DNA of 64,000 bases from Bradyrhizobium daqingense (GTDB lineage: Bacteria > Pseudomonadota > Alphaproteobacteria > Rhizobiales > Xanthobacteraceae): the NCBI RefSeq assembly GCF_021044685.1, contig NZ_CP088014.1, forward strand, positions 3,024,001-3,088,000, written 5' to 3'. The stretch's first letter is position 1, and the number at the start of each line of letters is the position of its first letter. Below are positions 42,424 to 51,040 of the stretch, in pieces. Position numbers and translations under genes: made by a program. The notes under the pieces were generated by a model. That model ran no database searches, had not been told where the DNA came from, and saw only the letters and a program-made list of their open reading frames with translations.

Positions 42424-45400
42424 CTAAAGCTCAGCCAACTCTGCGGTGAGTGCCCTGGCGGCGAGCAGATCAGGCGTTTCGAAGCCTTCCGCAAACCATC
42501 CGTACGTCGAGGCAAGGAGGGCTCGCGCCTCGATAGATCTGCCTTCGTCGCTCCAAAGCCGGGCCAGACTCATGGCCGCACGCAGCTCGAACGACCTCGC
42601 ACCTTGCCTGCGGGCGACATCAAGCGCAGTTTGCAAACAAGCCTCGACCGCATGCGCTGGAGCTCCACGAATGCGCCGCAGTTCGCCATCGATGCGTGCA
42701 ACTTCTGCCTCCCAAATATGTTCGTCATTGCGAGCGGCGAGGTCCTTCGCTTCTGCCAGCGCCGCGAGCCCTCTCTCGCCATCACCAAGTTGCAAATAGG
42801 TTGATGCCAGCATGCACAAGTAGCGGACCTGGTACCAACTGGCTCCCAGTCCGTCTCGATCATTCAAACCTTTGCGCATGAGCGCCAGGCCACCCTCCGC
42901 GTCACCTTGCTGCGCCATGACCCAGCCTCGAAGAATGAGGCCGCTCAACCGCCAGTAGTTCAAGCTGTGCTGATCGGCGAGGTTGATGATGGCGTCGGCG
43001 TGCCCATGCACTGCCGCCACGTCACCCATCAGCTCCGCAGGTCCCGCTCCGCCATAGACGGCGACGTGGGCGGTAAGGTTCGTCTGGTTCAGCTCCGCGG
43101 CGTACTCAAACGCCGCGCGGCTTGTTCTCAAGGCCCGGTCGGGATAGCCAAGGATCCAAAGCACGATGGCCAAGTAGGGTAACGCGGAGGCCTTCGGGTC
43201 ATGGACATAGTGCACAGGCGCTGGCCGATGGGTGTGCGGGTCATAGCGACTCAAGATCGTCTCGAACTCGCAGTGGGCCGTAGGAAAGTCACCCGCGTGC
43301 ATGGCTGTGAGAGCCGCCATGCGATGCGCACCCAATTCCAGCGCCGTGTCCCTGGTGCGTTCGGCGGCGAGGCGTGCCTCGCCCACCAGCCTCTGCATGG
43401 CGCCGTAGTCGCCTCTCACGAAATGGAAAATATACTTGCCGCTAAGTGTCGCGAACAACGCATCCTTGTCATCGAGCTCGCGGCAGAGCGCATGAGCCCT
43501 GCTGAAGGCAGTGCCAAGCTGCGGAGCCGTGTATCCATGAATGGCGATCAGCGGACCTCCAATTGCCGTCTGAAGCGCGAGTTCTTGGCGATCCCGCTCC
43601 GGCCCTTCAGGACAGGCGTTGAGCGCCTGCAATCCTCTGGTGAGATGAGTGATTGCTTCGAGATTGGCGGAACGTCCGGCGGCATTTCGGCCGGCCTGCA
43701 GCCAATAGCCGACCGCCTTGGCCGCCAGGCCGGCCTCTGTGAGATGTAAAGCTATCGTCTCCGGCTCCATCTCCGCACGTGCAGGATAATGTTCTCTCAG
43801 AGCTGCGGCGATACGAGTGTGGATCTGCTGTCGCTTGCTCTTCAGGAGGCTCTCGTGCGCGATGTCCTGTACCAGCGCATGCTTGAAGCTGTAGCCGATG
43901 TCCGGAGGCACTCCACGCCGGAAGATGAGTTCCGCCTCCAGGAGTTCATTGATGGCGCGCTGGAGGGCATCCTCATCGAGCGGCGTTACGGCTTTCAAAA
44001 GGTTATGTCCAAACTCACGCCCAATGCAGGCAGCAATCTGGGCGACTTCCTTGACGGGTGCCAACCGGTCAAGACGGGCCATCAACGAATCCTGGAGCGT
44101 TGTCGGGATCGCCAGCGGCGGCAAAGGACCTATAAGCTCATAACAGCTTCCCCGATCCTTGAGCAGCCCAGATTCGAGGACGGTCTTGGTGAGCTCCTCG
44201 ACGAACAACGGCACGCCGTCCGTCTTCGCCAAGATCTGCTCGAGCACCTCCTGCGGAAGCAGCTTTCCGCCGGTTATCCGGTCGATCACGGCAGTACCTT
44301 GCTTGCGCCCCAGCCGGCTCAAAAAGATTGCCGCCACATGTCCATGTGCCGTCCAGCGCGGCACGAATTCCGATCGGAAAGTCACAACCATCAGGATCGA
44401 GTGGCGCTGCACCTCGTCAACAGCCCGATCAATGAGTTCGAGCGTGGTGGGATCGGCCCAGTGGACATCCTCGTAAATGGCAAGAACCGGTTGCTTTGCC
44501 GCCAAGCCCTTTATCTGCTCCAGCAAAGCCTGGAACGTTCGCTCCTTCTTTTGGTGTGGACTAAGCTCCAATGGAGAGTAGCGCTTGCCTGTCGGGATGG
44601 CCAATAGGTCCGCGAGAACCGGTGCGCTGTCACGCACGTCGTCTGTCGCAAGAGTGAGCATCGCCTCAAGGTTGTCGAGCTGTTCTTCGGAAGGGTCCTC
44701 CCGCCGTATTCCCGCTGCCCGTTCAAGCAGCCCCACGATAGGATACAGGGCGCTGTTGGTATGGAACGGCGAGCAGAAATGGCTGAGGCGTGTGTGCGGC
44801 ACGCCTGCAAGCCGGTCGCCTAGCGCTCGCACGAGGTGGGATTTGCCGATGCCGGGTTCGCCGCCGAGAAGGACGATCTGTCCCTCTCGCCCTTTCGCTT
44901 GTTCCCAGCGATCCAGGAGAAGTGCGAGTTCCTGATCGCGCCCGACCAGGGCGGCCGTCGACATCCCGTGCTGGGCATCAAATCGACTCTCGGCCGCGCC
45001 CTCGCCGGTGACGAGCCACGCCTGCACCGGTCCAGGGAAGCCCTTGAGAGGCACCGTCCCCAAGTCCTGGTACATGAAGGCTTCTCCGATAAGGCGGCGC
45101 GTTGAATCGGCGATTGCAACACCGCCGGGTTCGGCAAGCCCTTGCAAGCGGGCGGCCAGATTCGGGGTCTCTCCAATGACCGACCGCTCGCGGGCTTCTC
45201 CCTCGCCAACCAGTTCGCCGACGACGACCAGACCGGTTGCGATGCCAACGCGAGCGGCCAGCGTTGCACCAGTCGGCTCGGTAAGGGCCGCGACCGCCTT
45301 GGATATCCGAAGCCCGGCGCGAACCGCACGCTCCGCTTCATCTTCATGCGCGCGCGGCCAGCCGAAGTAAGCGAGAACGCCGTCGCCCAGGAACTTGGCA

Positions 45401-45795
45401 ACGTGGCCTTCGAACCTGGTGATCTCGCTCGCGACCGTATTGTGGTAGGCCCGTATCAAGTCCCGCATCTCCTCAGGATCACGTCCCGAGGCGAGTGCAG
45501 TCGAGCCGACCAGATCGACAAACATGACCGTGAGCTGTCGCCGGTCTGCTTCCGGCGGCAGTGGCAGTTTTGGCTGTTCGGTCGCAGCGCGAACCTTCAC
45601 GGATATGGGACCGCTCGGCAGAGCGAGTGTGCGAATTGCCTTCAGCACCGTCTTGCGCGGGCCGAGCGGTAAACCGAGTTCCCGCAAGTCGTCCTCAGTC
45701 AGTTCTGGCAGGATCTCAGGCGTGACTTCCGCATCCTGGAAGGCCTGGGAGTAGCGCTCCAGCCCAAGACCACGAAGCCATTCCGCTATGTTCAC
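42424..45795 (-). CDS. SAM domain - class III nucleotidyl cyclase - AAA/STAND ATPase - TPR-like protein
   Basis: The protein has 1123 residues. A SAM protein-interaction domain (1-58, WLRGLGLERYSQAF) is followed by a class III cyclase domain (about 85-250). The cyclase has metal Asp94 (VDLVGS) and Asp138 (LGDGV), the base-selecting Lys134 and the transition-state pair Asn212/Arg216 (NLAARL), so it should be active in making cAMP (or cGMP). An AAA/STAND ATPase follows, with P-loop GGEPGIGKS at 311-319 and Walker B-like VLAIYEDVHWAD. The C-terminal 450 residues are helical repeats. This is a one-protein signalling hub, and its trigger is unknown. Its stop and the MFS stop converge across 159 empty bases. 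Confidence 0.92.
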   Translation of the reverse strand: MNIAEWLRGLGLERYSQAFQDAEVTPEILPELTEDDLRELGLPLGPRKTVLKAIRTLALPSGPISVKVRAATEQPKLPLPPEADRRQLTVMFVDLVGSTALASGRDPEEMRDLIRAYHNTVASEITRFEGHVAKFLGDGVLAYFGWPRAHEDEAERAVRAGLRISKAVAALTEPTGATLAARVGIATGLVVVGELVGEGEARERSVIGETPNLAARLQGLAEPGGVAIADSTRRLIGEAFMYQDLGTVPLKGFPGPVQAWLVTGEGAAESRFDAQHGMSTAALVGRDQELALLLDRWEQAKGREGQIVLLGGEPGIGKSHLVRALGDRLAGVPHTRLSHFCSPFHTNSALYPIVGLLERAAGIRREDPSEEQLDNLEAMLTLATDDVRDSAPVLADLLAIPTGKRYSPLELSPHQKKERTFQALLEQIKGLAAKQPVLAIYEDVHWADPTTLELIDRAVDEVQRHSILMVVTFRSEFVPRWTAHGHVAAIFLSRLGRKQGTAVIDRITGGKLLPQEVLEQILAKTDGVPLFVEELTKTVLESGLLKDRGSCYELIGPLPPLAIPTTLQDSLMARLDRLAPVKEVAQIAACIGREFGHNLLKAVTPLDEDALQRAINELLEAELIFRRGVPPDIGYSFKHALVQDIAHESLLKSKRQQIHTRIAAALREHYPARAEMEPETIALHLTEAGLAAKAVGYWLQAGRNAAGRSANLEAITHLTRGLQALNACPEGPERDRQELALQTAIGGPLIAIHGYTAPQLGTAFSRAHALCRELDDKDALFATLSGKYIFHFVRGDYGAMQRLVGEARLAAERTRDTALELGAHRMAALTAMHAGDFPTAHCEFETILSRYDPHTHRPAPVHYVHDPKASALPYLAIVLWILGYPDRALRTSRAAFEYAAELNQTNLTAHVAVYGGAGPAELMGDVAAVHGHADAIINLADQHSLNYWRLSGLILRGWVMAQQGDAEGGLALMRKGLNDRDGLGASWYQVRYLCMLASTYLQLGDGERGLAALAEAKDLAARNDEHIWEAEVARIDGELRRIRGAPAHAVEACLQTALDVARRQGARSFELRAAMSLARLWSDEGRSIEARALLASTYGWFAEGFETPDLLAARALTAELAEL

Positions 45796-45838
45796 GCGAT
45801 GCCTCCTCGCTTGGTGTCAGGCGACGCGTATGGCCGGC

Positions 45839-46237
45839 TTAGTTGAAGGTATGCAACCTCAGCTTCAGCGAACCGTCCGCCTGACGCTCAAACACGTGCG
45901 TGGCAATCCCGCCGGCAGCTTGGCGGGACCCGTCCGCTCCCTTGCCATTGGCGCTCCATCTCGCCGTGCCGTAGACGACCTTCTCGTCTCCGCCCGCATC
46001 TATGATTGTCAGCTTGTGATCGGCGAAACCGCTGGAAAAAAGCCCGCCGAAGAAAATCTCGATCTCTGCTGGACCCGATATGATTTGATGGGTCGGGGGC
46101 AGCACTTTTGCATTCGAAACATACGCTGTGGCAATTGCTTTGGCGTCAGCTTTGTTGAATGCCGAATCCCAGTCGGCATAAGCCTGGGTGATTTCGGCTC
46201 TGACGTCGAAGCTCGTCGAGGAGGCCAAGTTCGTCAT
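45839..46237 (-). CDS. SnoaL/NTF2-like protein (SgcJ/EcaC type)
   Basis: This 132-residue cone-shaped NTF2-like fold has ITQAYADWDSAFNKADAKAIATAYVSNAKVLPP as the typical opening helices. ISGPAEIEIFFGGLFSSGF and GGDEKVVYGTARWS follow. Such proteins are small-molecule isomerases, cyclases or binding proteins, but the catalytic residues vary, so no reaction can be assigned. It sits 43 bases upstream of the cyclase gene in the same direction and may share its promoter. There is no signal peptide. Confidence 0.8.
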   Translation of the reverse strand: MTNLASSTSFDVRAEITQAYADWDSAFNKADAKAIATAYVSNAKVLPPTHQIISGPAEIEIFFGGLFSSGFADHKLTIIDAGGDEKVVYGTARWSANGKGADGSRQAAGGIATHVFERQADGSLKLRLHTFN

Positions 46238-46469
46238 AATTCCCTCCCTCAGTTAACCTCGGTAACCACCGGATCATACTCCAACCGAGCGGCGGGAAAA
46301 TCTGGAAAGTCGGGAACCAGAAGGTTCCGCAGGCACCGAATATCCTTCGCAGAACGTCAAGCATGTCGCGTCCTGGCGGGGACGTGACCGGATTGCAAAG
46401 ACGTCTTGGACACCAACGGAGCGCTAGCGTCGGCCCATTGCCGCTTCCCGATGCCCTGCGGGTCCAACG

Positions 46470-47811
46470 ATGACTTGCCTCCGATTTCCCCGTGACAGAA
46501 ATTCCGGAGTGCCGCTGGCTGGGCTCGACTGCGCTGACGGTGGCATCGTCATCGTCGACAGCGCAGATCGCATCACGCATTTCAATGCCGGCGCAGAGCG
46601 GATCTGGAAACTCGCGTGCGCCGAGATCGCGCGGGCTTGCCTATCACGACATCCTCGCCGGCCTACAGAACCGCGCGCAGCTGCGGCATCTGTTCACCAC
46701 AGCGATCGACGCCTGCCCGACCGGCGGCCACGTCGCGCTGGCCTTCCTCGACGTCGATCATTTCAAGGACGTCAACGATACGCTCGGCCATGCCGCGGGC
46801 GACGAGCTGCTGTCCAGTTCGCCCAGCGCCTGCGCGAGCAAATCGGGCCCGAAGACATGTTGGGACGGCTCGGCGGCGATGAGTTTGTCATCCTGCTGCC
46901 GCAACGCAACGCCGAGAGCGCCGAGCGCGTTGCGGCCCGCATCACGGAAGCGCTTGCCGCGCCGTTGCGGCTCGGATCGAAGCTGATGCCGATCTCGGCC
47001 AGCATCGGCATCAGCCTCTATCCTGATCACGCCACCGACATCGATACTTTGATGCAGCAGGCCGATGCTGCCATGTACATGGCCAAGCAGGCGGGACGCT
47101 CGACCATCGTCTGTTCAGCGCCGAGATGAACGGGCTCGCCGAGCAACGGCTGGCGCTGGTCGCAGCGCTCCGCCGCGCCGTCGCAGATGGCGCGCTACCC
47201 TCAACTACCAGCCGCAGATCCGCAGCTGTGATGGCGCCATCCATGGCGTCGAGGCGCTGGCGCGCTGGTGCGCTGGCGCGATGCCGTGCTCGGCGACGTC
47301 TCGCCGGCAAAGTTCATTCCGCTCGTCGAGGAATGCGGCCTGATCGAGCAGATCGGCCTCTGGTCGGTGCGAGAGGCCTGCCGCCAGATGACGAGCTGGC
47401 GCCGTGGCGGGCTCAATACTCCCAGCGTGTCGGTGAATCTGCCGCCGATCAATTTCCGCAACGTCGCGCTCGCGGCGCGGCTCAAGGACATTCTGGCCGA
47501 ATACGAGTTGCCACCGGACGCTCTGATGCTCGAGATCACCGAAGGCACGTTCATGCAGGACGGCGCCGCCGCGCTCGAAACCATGAACGCGATCCGCGCA
47601 CTCGGGGGTCGGGCTCTCGGTCGACGATTTCGGCACCGGCTATTCCAGCCTCAGCCGTCTCGCGCATCTGCCGATCCGCGAACTCAAGATCGACCGCAGC
47701 TTCATGCGCGACATCGAACGGGACGCGGGCGCTCTCGCGAACGCCACGGCCGTTGTGGGCGTCGGCCGGGGCCTCGGCATGACCGTGGTCGCCAAAGGCG
47801 TCGCTGAGTGA
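46470..47811 (+). pseudogene. Degraded PAS-GGDEF-EAL gene
   Basis: Recognisable pieces follow one another in changing frames. First is a PAS fragment (GGIVIVDSADRITHFNAGAERIWKL). Next comes a GGDEF start (YHDILAGLQNRAQL, FLDVDHFKDVNDTLGHAAGDELL), then its second half (MLGRLGGDEFVILLPQRN, IGISLYPDHA). EAL pieces follow (LNYQPQIRSCDGAIHGVEALARW; FIPLVEECGLIEQIGLWSVREA; MLEITEGTFM; VDDFGTGYSSLSRL). By my count the frame changes six times, so no full protein can be made. The PAS piece is joined directly to GGDEF, which suggests an internal deletion too. It ends with TGA at 47809-47811. Confidence 0.88.
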
Positions 47812-48015
47812 CCAAACCCGCGAATAGTATGATGTATGCAAGATCCCTTTCGCGGCGGGGACTCCCGACTTGGGCCCTCCGCAGTTATCCGTGCTTGATC
47901 GCGACCGATGGCTCTGTTTGTATGGTTTCGTTCGGCAATTCGTATTCGGATAATCAGGGTGGATGAAGCAGATGGATACGGTCGTTCGTTGGGTGCGCGT
48001 TCACGGAAACGCATC

Positions 48016-48825
48016 GTGACCGGTCACTGCACCGGCACCGGGAATCGACTGCTGGCAGCGCTGCCGCCTGCGGATCTTGGCTTGCTCACGCCGTATTTCC
48101 AAAAGGTCTCGTTCGAGGCCGATGCTGTCCTGGTACGGTCGGGCGACGAGCTCGATCCGGTCTATTTTCCCCATAGCGGCGCAATCGCCTTCATGCTCGA
48201 TATGCCGGACGGGCAATCGGTCGCAACCACGTTGATGGGATGGGAAGGCGCTTTGGCCTCGTTCTCCGTGCTTGGCCCGTCGCTTTCATCGGTGACCGCG
48301 GTTGCCCGCATGGCCGGCACAGCGTCGCTGATTTCCGCCGCCAAGTTCAGGGCTGCCTATGCGCAAAGCGCAGCCATCAGGAACGTCGTGCAGGTTCACG
48401 CCCGCGCGGTGATGCTGCAGCTTCAGCACGTAGCCGCCTGCAACGCGCTGCATCGGGTGGATGGCCGCTTGGCGCGGTGGTTGCTGCAGCTTCACGACCG
48501 CGTGCCCGATGATCCGCTTCCGGTGACGCAGGAGGCGCTCGCGCAACTGCTTGGGGTGCGACGCACGACAGTGACCCTGACGATGAGCAAGCTACGGGAG
48601 GCCGGCGCCATCCCGTCCGACCGGCGCGGGTCCATACAAATCGATCGGGCCCGGCTTGAACGCATCGCATGCGATTGTTATGCGCTCATGCAGCGCAATA
48701 TCGATCAGATGTATTGCCAGGAATTGCCGCCGCAGCCTGCCCATCCGCCGTTCCGGCAGAGCGCCGTGCTCGCCACCGAGAGAGCGGAGCGTCAATTCAG
48801 AGGCCTTTCGCGGGCGGGAAAGTAG
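48016..48825 (+). CDS. Crp/Fnr-family transcriptional regulator
   Basis: The protein is about 269 residues. The cyclic-nucleotide-binding fold spans about 10-125 (LLTPYFQKVSFEADAVLVRSGDELDPVYFPHSGAIAFML). The winged helix follows (DPLPVTQEALAQLLGVRRTTVTLTMSKLREAGAIPSDRRGSIQIDR). It lacks the N-terminal Cys cluster of Fnr and has no obvious cAMP-binding Arg-Ser pair, so the effector is unknown. Related Bradyrhizobium proteins begin near TGNRLLAALPPADL, so I favour the GTG at 48016. An ATG at 47908 would add 36 non-conserved residues. Neither has a strong ribosome site. Confidence 0.82.
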   Translation: MTGHCTGTGNRLLAALPPADLGLLTPYFQKVSFEADAVLVRSGDELDPVYFPHSGAIAFMLDMPDGQSVATTLMGWEGALASFSVLGPSLSSVTAVARMAGTASLISAAKFRAAYAQSAAIRNVVQVHARAVMLQLQHVAACNALHRVDGRLARWLLQLHDRVPDDPLPVTQEALAQLLGVRRTTVTLTMSKLREAGAIPSDRRGSIQIDRARLERIACDCYALMQRNIDQMYCQELPPQPAHPPFRQSAVLATERAERQFRGLSRAGK

Positions 48826-48909
48826 CGAGCAGGGGCAAGTTGCCCGTCGAACCCGGCTTCATTGCTGCAGGCGAGCTTCCGCCTCCGTGGAGAGCGGCTT
48901 TGGCTGCAA

Positions 48910-49521
48910 TCAGCTTGCCGCCAACCCCGTCCTTCGCCGCAGATCCGTGATCGCGCGCAAGAAGCTGTCCGCCGGCGTCGTCTCCGGATCGATCAGCCGG
49001 TGCAGGCGAAAGCCGTCTTCCAGCGCGAGCACCACCGAGGCCATCCAGGGCGGGTTCAGCGCGCTGTTCTTGCCGTGGTTCTTCAGCGTCGCCTCGATGA
49101 TGTCGGCAACCAGCTTGCGCCGCGCGCGCAGGCGCTTTGCCAGTTCCGGCCGGCGCTTCTCGGCGCGCGCGACGAACAGGATCATCTCCATGTGCAGCAG
49201 CGGCGAGCGGCCGAGCGGATCCTGCCTGCTGCGGTCCATCGATTTCAGCGCCGCGATGAAATCATCGAGATTGTCGTGCTGGGCAAGGATGTCCATGTTG
49301 CGCCGGATCGACTGCTCGACATGGTCCTCGAGCATGGCGATGATCAGTTCGTCCTTGCTCTTGAAGTTCGAATAGAACGCGCCGCGGGTGAAGCCGGCCG
49401 CCGCCGCGATCGCCTCAATGCTGGCGCCGCCGATGCCGTCCGCCTCGAACACGCGCGCGGCGGCCTCGAACAGCTTGTCGCGCGTATCGTCCCTGGTCGG
49501 CCTGGTTCTCACCCTTGACAT
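48910..49521 (-). CDS. TetR-family transcriptional repressor
   Basis: This 203-residue protein has a helix-turn-helix at residues 10-56: TRDKLFEAAARVFEADGIGGASIEAIAAAAGFTRGAFYSNFKSKDELIIAML, the classic TetR_N pattern. The rest is the all-helical ligand-binding domain. It is divergent from a cytochrome P450 gene. A long palindrome upstream of its start is a good operator, so it likely represses itself and the P450 until a hydrophobic ligand, perhaps the P450 substrate, binds. Confidence 0.92.
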   Translation of the reverse strand: MSRVRTRPTRDDTRDKLFEAAARVFEADGIGGASIEAIAAAAGFTRGAFYSNFKSKDELIIAMLEDHVEQSIRRNMDILAQHDNLDDFIAALKSMDRSRQDPLGRSPLLHMEMILFVARAEKRRPELAKRLRARRKLVADIIEATLKNHGKNSALNPPWMASVVLALEDGFRLHRLIDPETTPADSFLRAITDLRRRTGLAAS

Positions 49522-49543
49522 CGGCGCAGCTTAGGGCAGAATG

Positions 49544-49571
49544 CAATTCGATACAACAATGTATCCAATTG
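49544..49571. promoter_or_regulatory. TetR operator palindrome
   Basis: CAATTCGATACA (49544-49555), four-base spacer, TGTATCCAATTG (49560-49571). The 12-base arms match at 11 positions, with the core GATACA-N4-TGTATC perfect. It lies 23 bases upstream of the TetR-gene ATG and 81 bases upstream of the P450 ATG. The length is as expected for a TetR dimer or dimer pair. Confidence 0.8.
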
Positions 49572-49651
49572 ATAATTCCAGGGATGGTTACGCTGCGCAA
49601 CAGGGGCTGCCCGGCGTATTCGTATCATGCGGCAACCGGATTGAGGTCACC

Positions 49652-50884
49652 ATGAACGAGCAAGTGCAACCCGCAGGCGGCAACCCGTTGTTCAACCCGC
49701 TCTCGCCGGACTTCATCCGCGATCCCTATCCGCATTACGAGCGGCTGCGCACGCTCGATCCGGTTCACCTGACGCCCTTCGGCCAGTTCGTCACCAGCCG
49801 CCACGCCGATGTCAGCCTGGTGCTGCGCGACAAGCGCTTCGGCAAGGACTTCGTCGAGCGCTCCAAGCGCCGCTACGGCGACAAGATCATGGACGAGCCG
49901 GTATTCCGCAGCATGGGCCACTGGATGTTGCAGGCCGATCCGCCCGACCACACCCGCCTGCGCGGCCTGGTCGTGAAGGCCTTCACCGCGCGCCGCGTCG
50001 AGGACATGCGTCCGCGCATCCAGGAGATCGTCGACCAGACCATCGATGCCGCGATCGAGCGCGGCCACATGGACCTGATCGAGGATTTCGCCTTCCGCCT
50101 GCCGGTGACCATCATCTGCGACATGCTCGGTATTCCCGAGGAGCACCGCGAGACCTTCTACAAGAGCTCGCGCGACGGCGGGCGGCTGCTCGACCCCGTG
50201 CCGCTCTCGCCGGAGGAGATCAGGAAGGGCAACGAGGGCAACCTGATGGCCCAGATGTACTTCCGGCAGCTGTTCGAGCTGCGCCGCAAGAATCCCGGCG
50301 ACGATCTCATCACCCAGCTGGTGCAGGCCGAGGAGGACGGCAGCAAGCTCACCAATGAGGAGCTGACCGCCAACATCATCCTGTTGTTCGGCGCCGGCCA
50401 CGAGACCACCGTCAATCTGATCGGCAACGGCCTGCTCGCGCTGCACCGCAATCCGGACCAGCTCGCGCTCTTGAAGGCGCGGCCAGAGCTGATGCCGGGC
50501 GCGATCGAGGAATTCCTGCGCTACGATTCCTCGGTGCAGATGACGGGCCGCGTCGCGCTGGAGGACATCGACGATCTCGGCGGCGTCAGGATCCCCAAGG
50601 GCGAGACCGTGCTCTGCCTGCTCGGTTCGGCCAACCGCGATCCGGCGGTTTACCCTGACAGGCCCGACCGGCTGGACGTGACCCGCCAGAACGTCAAGCC
50701 GCTGTCGTTCGGCGGCGGCATCCATTTCTGCCTGGGGGCCCAATTGGCGCGCATCGAGGCCGAGATCGCCATCGCGACGCTGCTGCGCCGGCTGCCGGAT
50801 CTGCGCATCGACGACGTCGAGAACCCGCAATGGCGGCCGACCTTCGTGCTGCGCGGCCTGACGCGGCTGCCGGCGAGCTGGTGA
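49652..50884 (+). CDS. Cytochrome P450 (soluble, bacterial class I)
   Basis: The protein has 410 residues. The I-helix is LLFGAGHETTVNLIGNG (AGHETT), ExxR is in EEFLRYDSSVQMTGR, the heme loop is LSFGGGIHFCLGAQLAR, and QADPPDHTRLRGLV is the C-helix region. The sequence resembles CYP107-type hydroxylases. It would hydroxylate a small or fatty substrate with electrons from a ferredoxin not encoded nearby. The ATG at 49652 has GAGG upstream. It is divergent from a TetR repressor gene with a strong operator, so it is probably inducible. Confidence 0.92.
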   Translation: MNEQVQPAGGNPLFNPLSPDFIRDPYPHYERLRTLDPVHLTPFGQFVTSRHADVSLVLRDKRFGKDFVERSKRRYGDKIMDEPVFRSMGHWMLQADPPDHTRLRGLVVKAFTARRVEDMRPRIQEIVDQTIDAAIERGHMDLIEDFAFRLPVTIICDMLGIPEEHRETFYKSSRDGGRLLDPVPLSPEEIRKGNEGNLMAQMYFRQLFELRRKNPGDDLITQLVQAEEDGSKLTNEELTANIILLFGAGHETTVNLIGNGLLALHRNPDQLALLKARPELMPGAIEEFLRYDSSVQMTGRVALEDIDDLGGVRIPKGETVLCLLGSANRDPAVYPDRPDRLDVTRQNVKPLSFGGGIHFCLGAQLARIEAEIAIATLLRRLPDLRIDDVENPQWRPTFVLRGLTRLPASW

Positions 50885-51040
50885 GGGCTCGCTCGCGTTA
50901 ACCTCCGCGCGCAACAGTCGCTGTGACTTCGCCACACTTCCCCCTATATAAGGGGCTGTTCCGGCGCGCCTGAAGCCTCGAGGCCAGGGTTTGCGGGGCC
51001 AAGGTTTGGCCCGGGTGCCGGTTTGGCCGAGGGGAGACCC

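Noticed and set aside
46470..47129. A 219-codon frame with a GGDEF motif as a real small diguanylate cyclase
   Set aside because: The first half of the GGDEF domain is in a different frame, so the product would lack the fold.
50941..50955. CCCCTATATAAGGGG as a regulator operator before the AsmA-like gene
   Set aside because: The arms are only five bases and coincide with a plausible -10 region. No regulator gene is adjacent.
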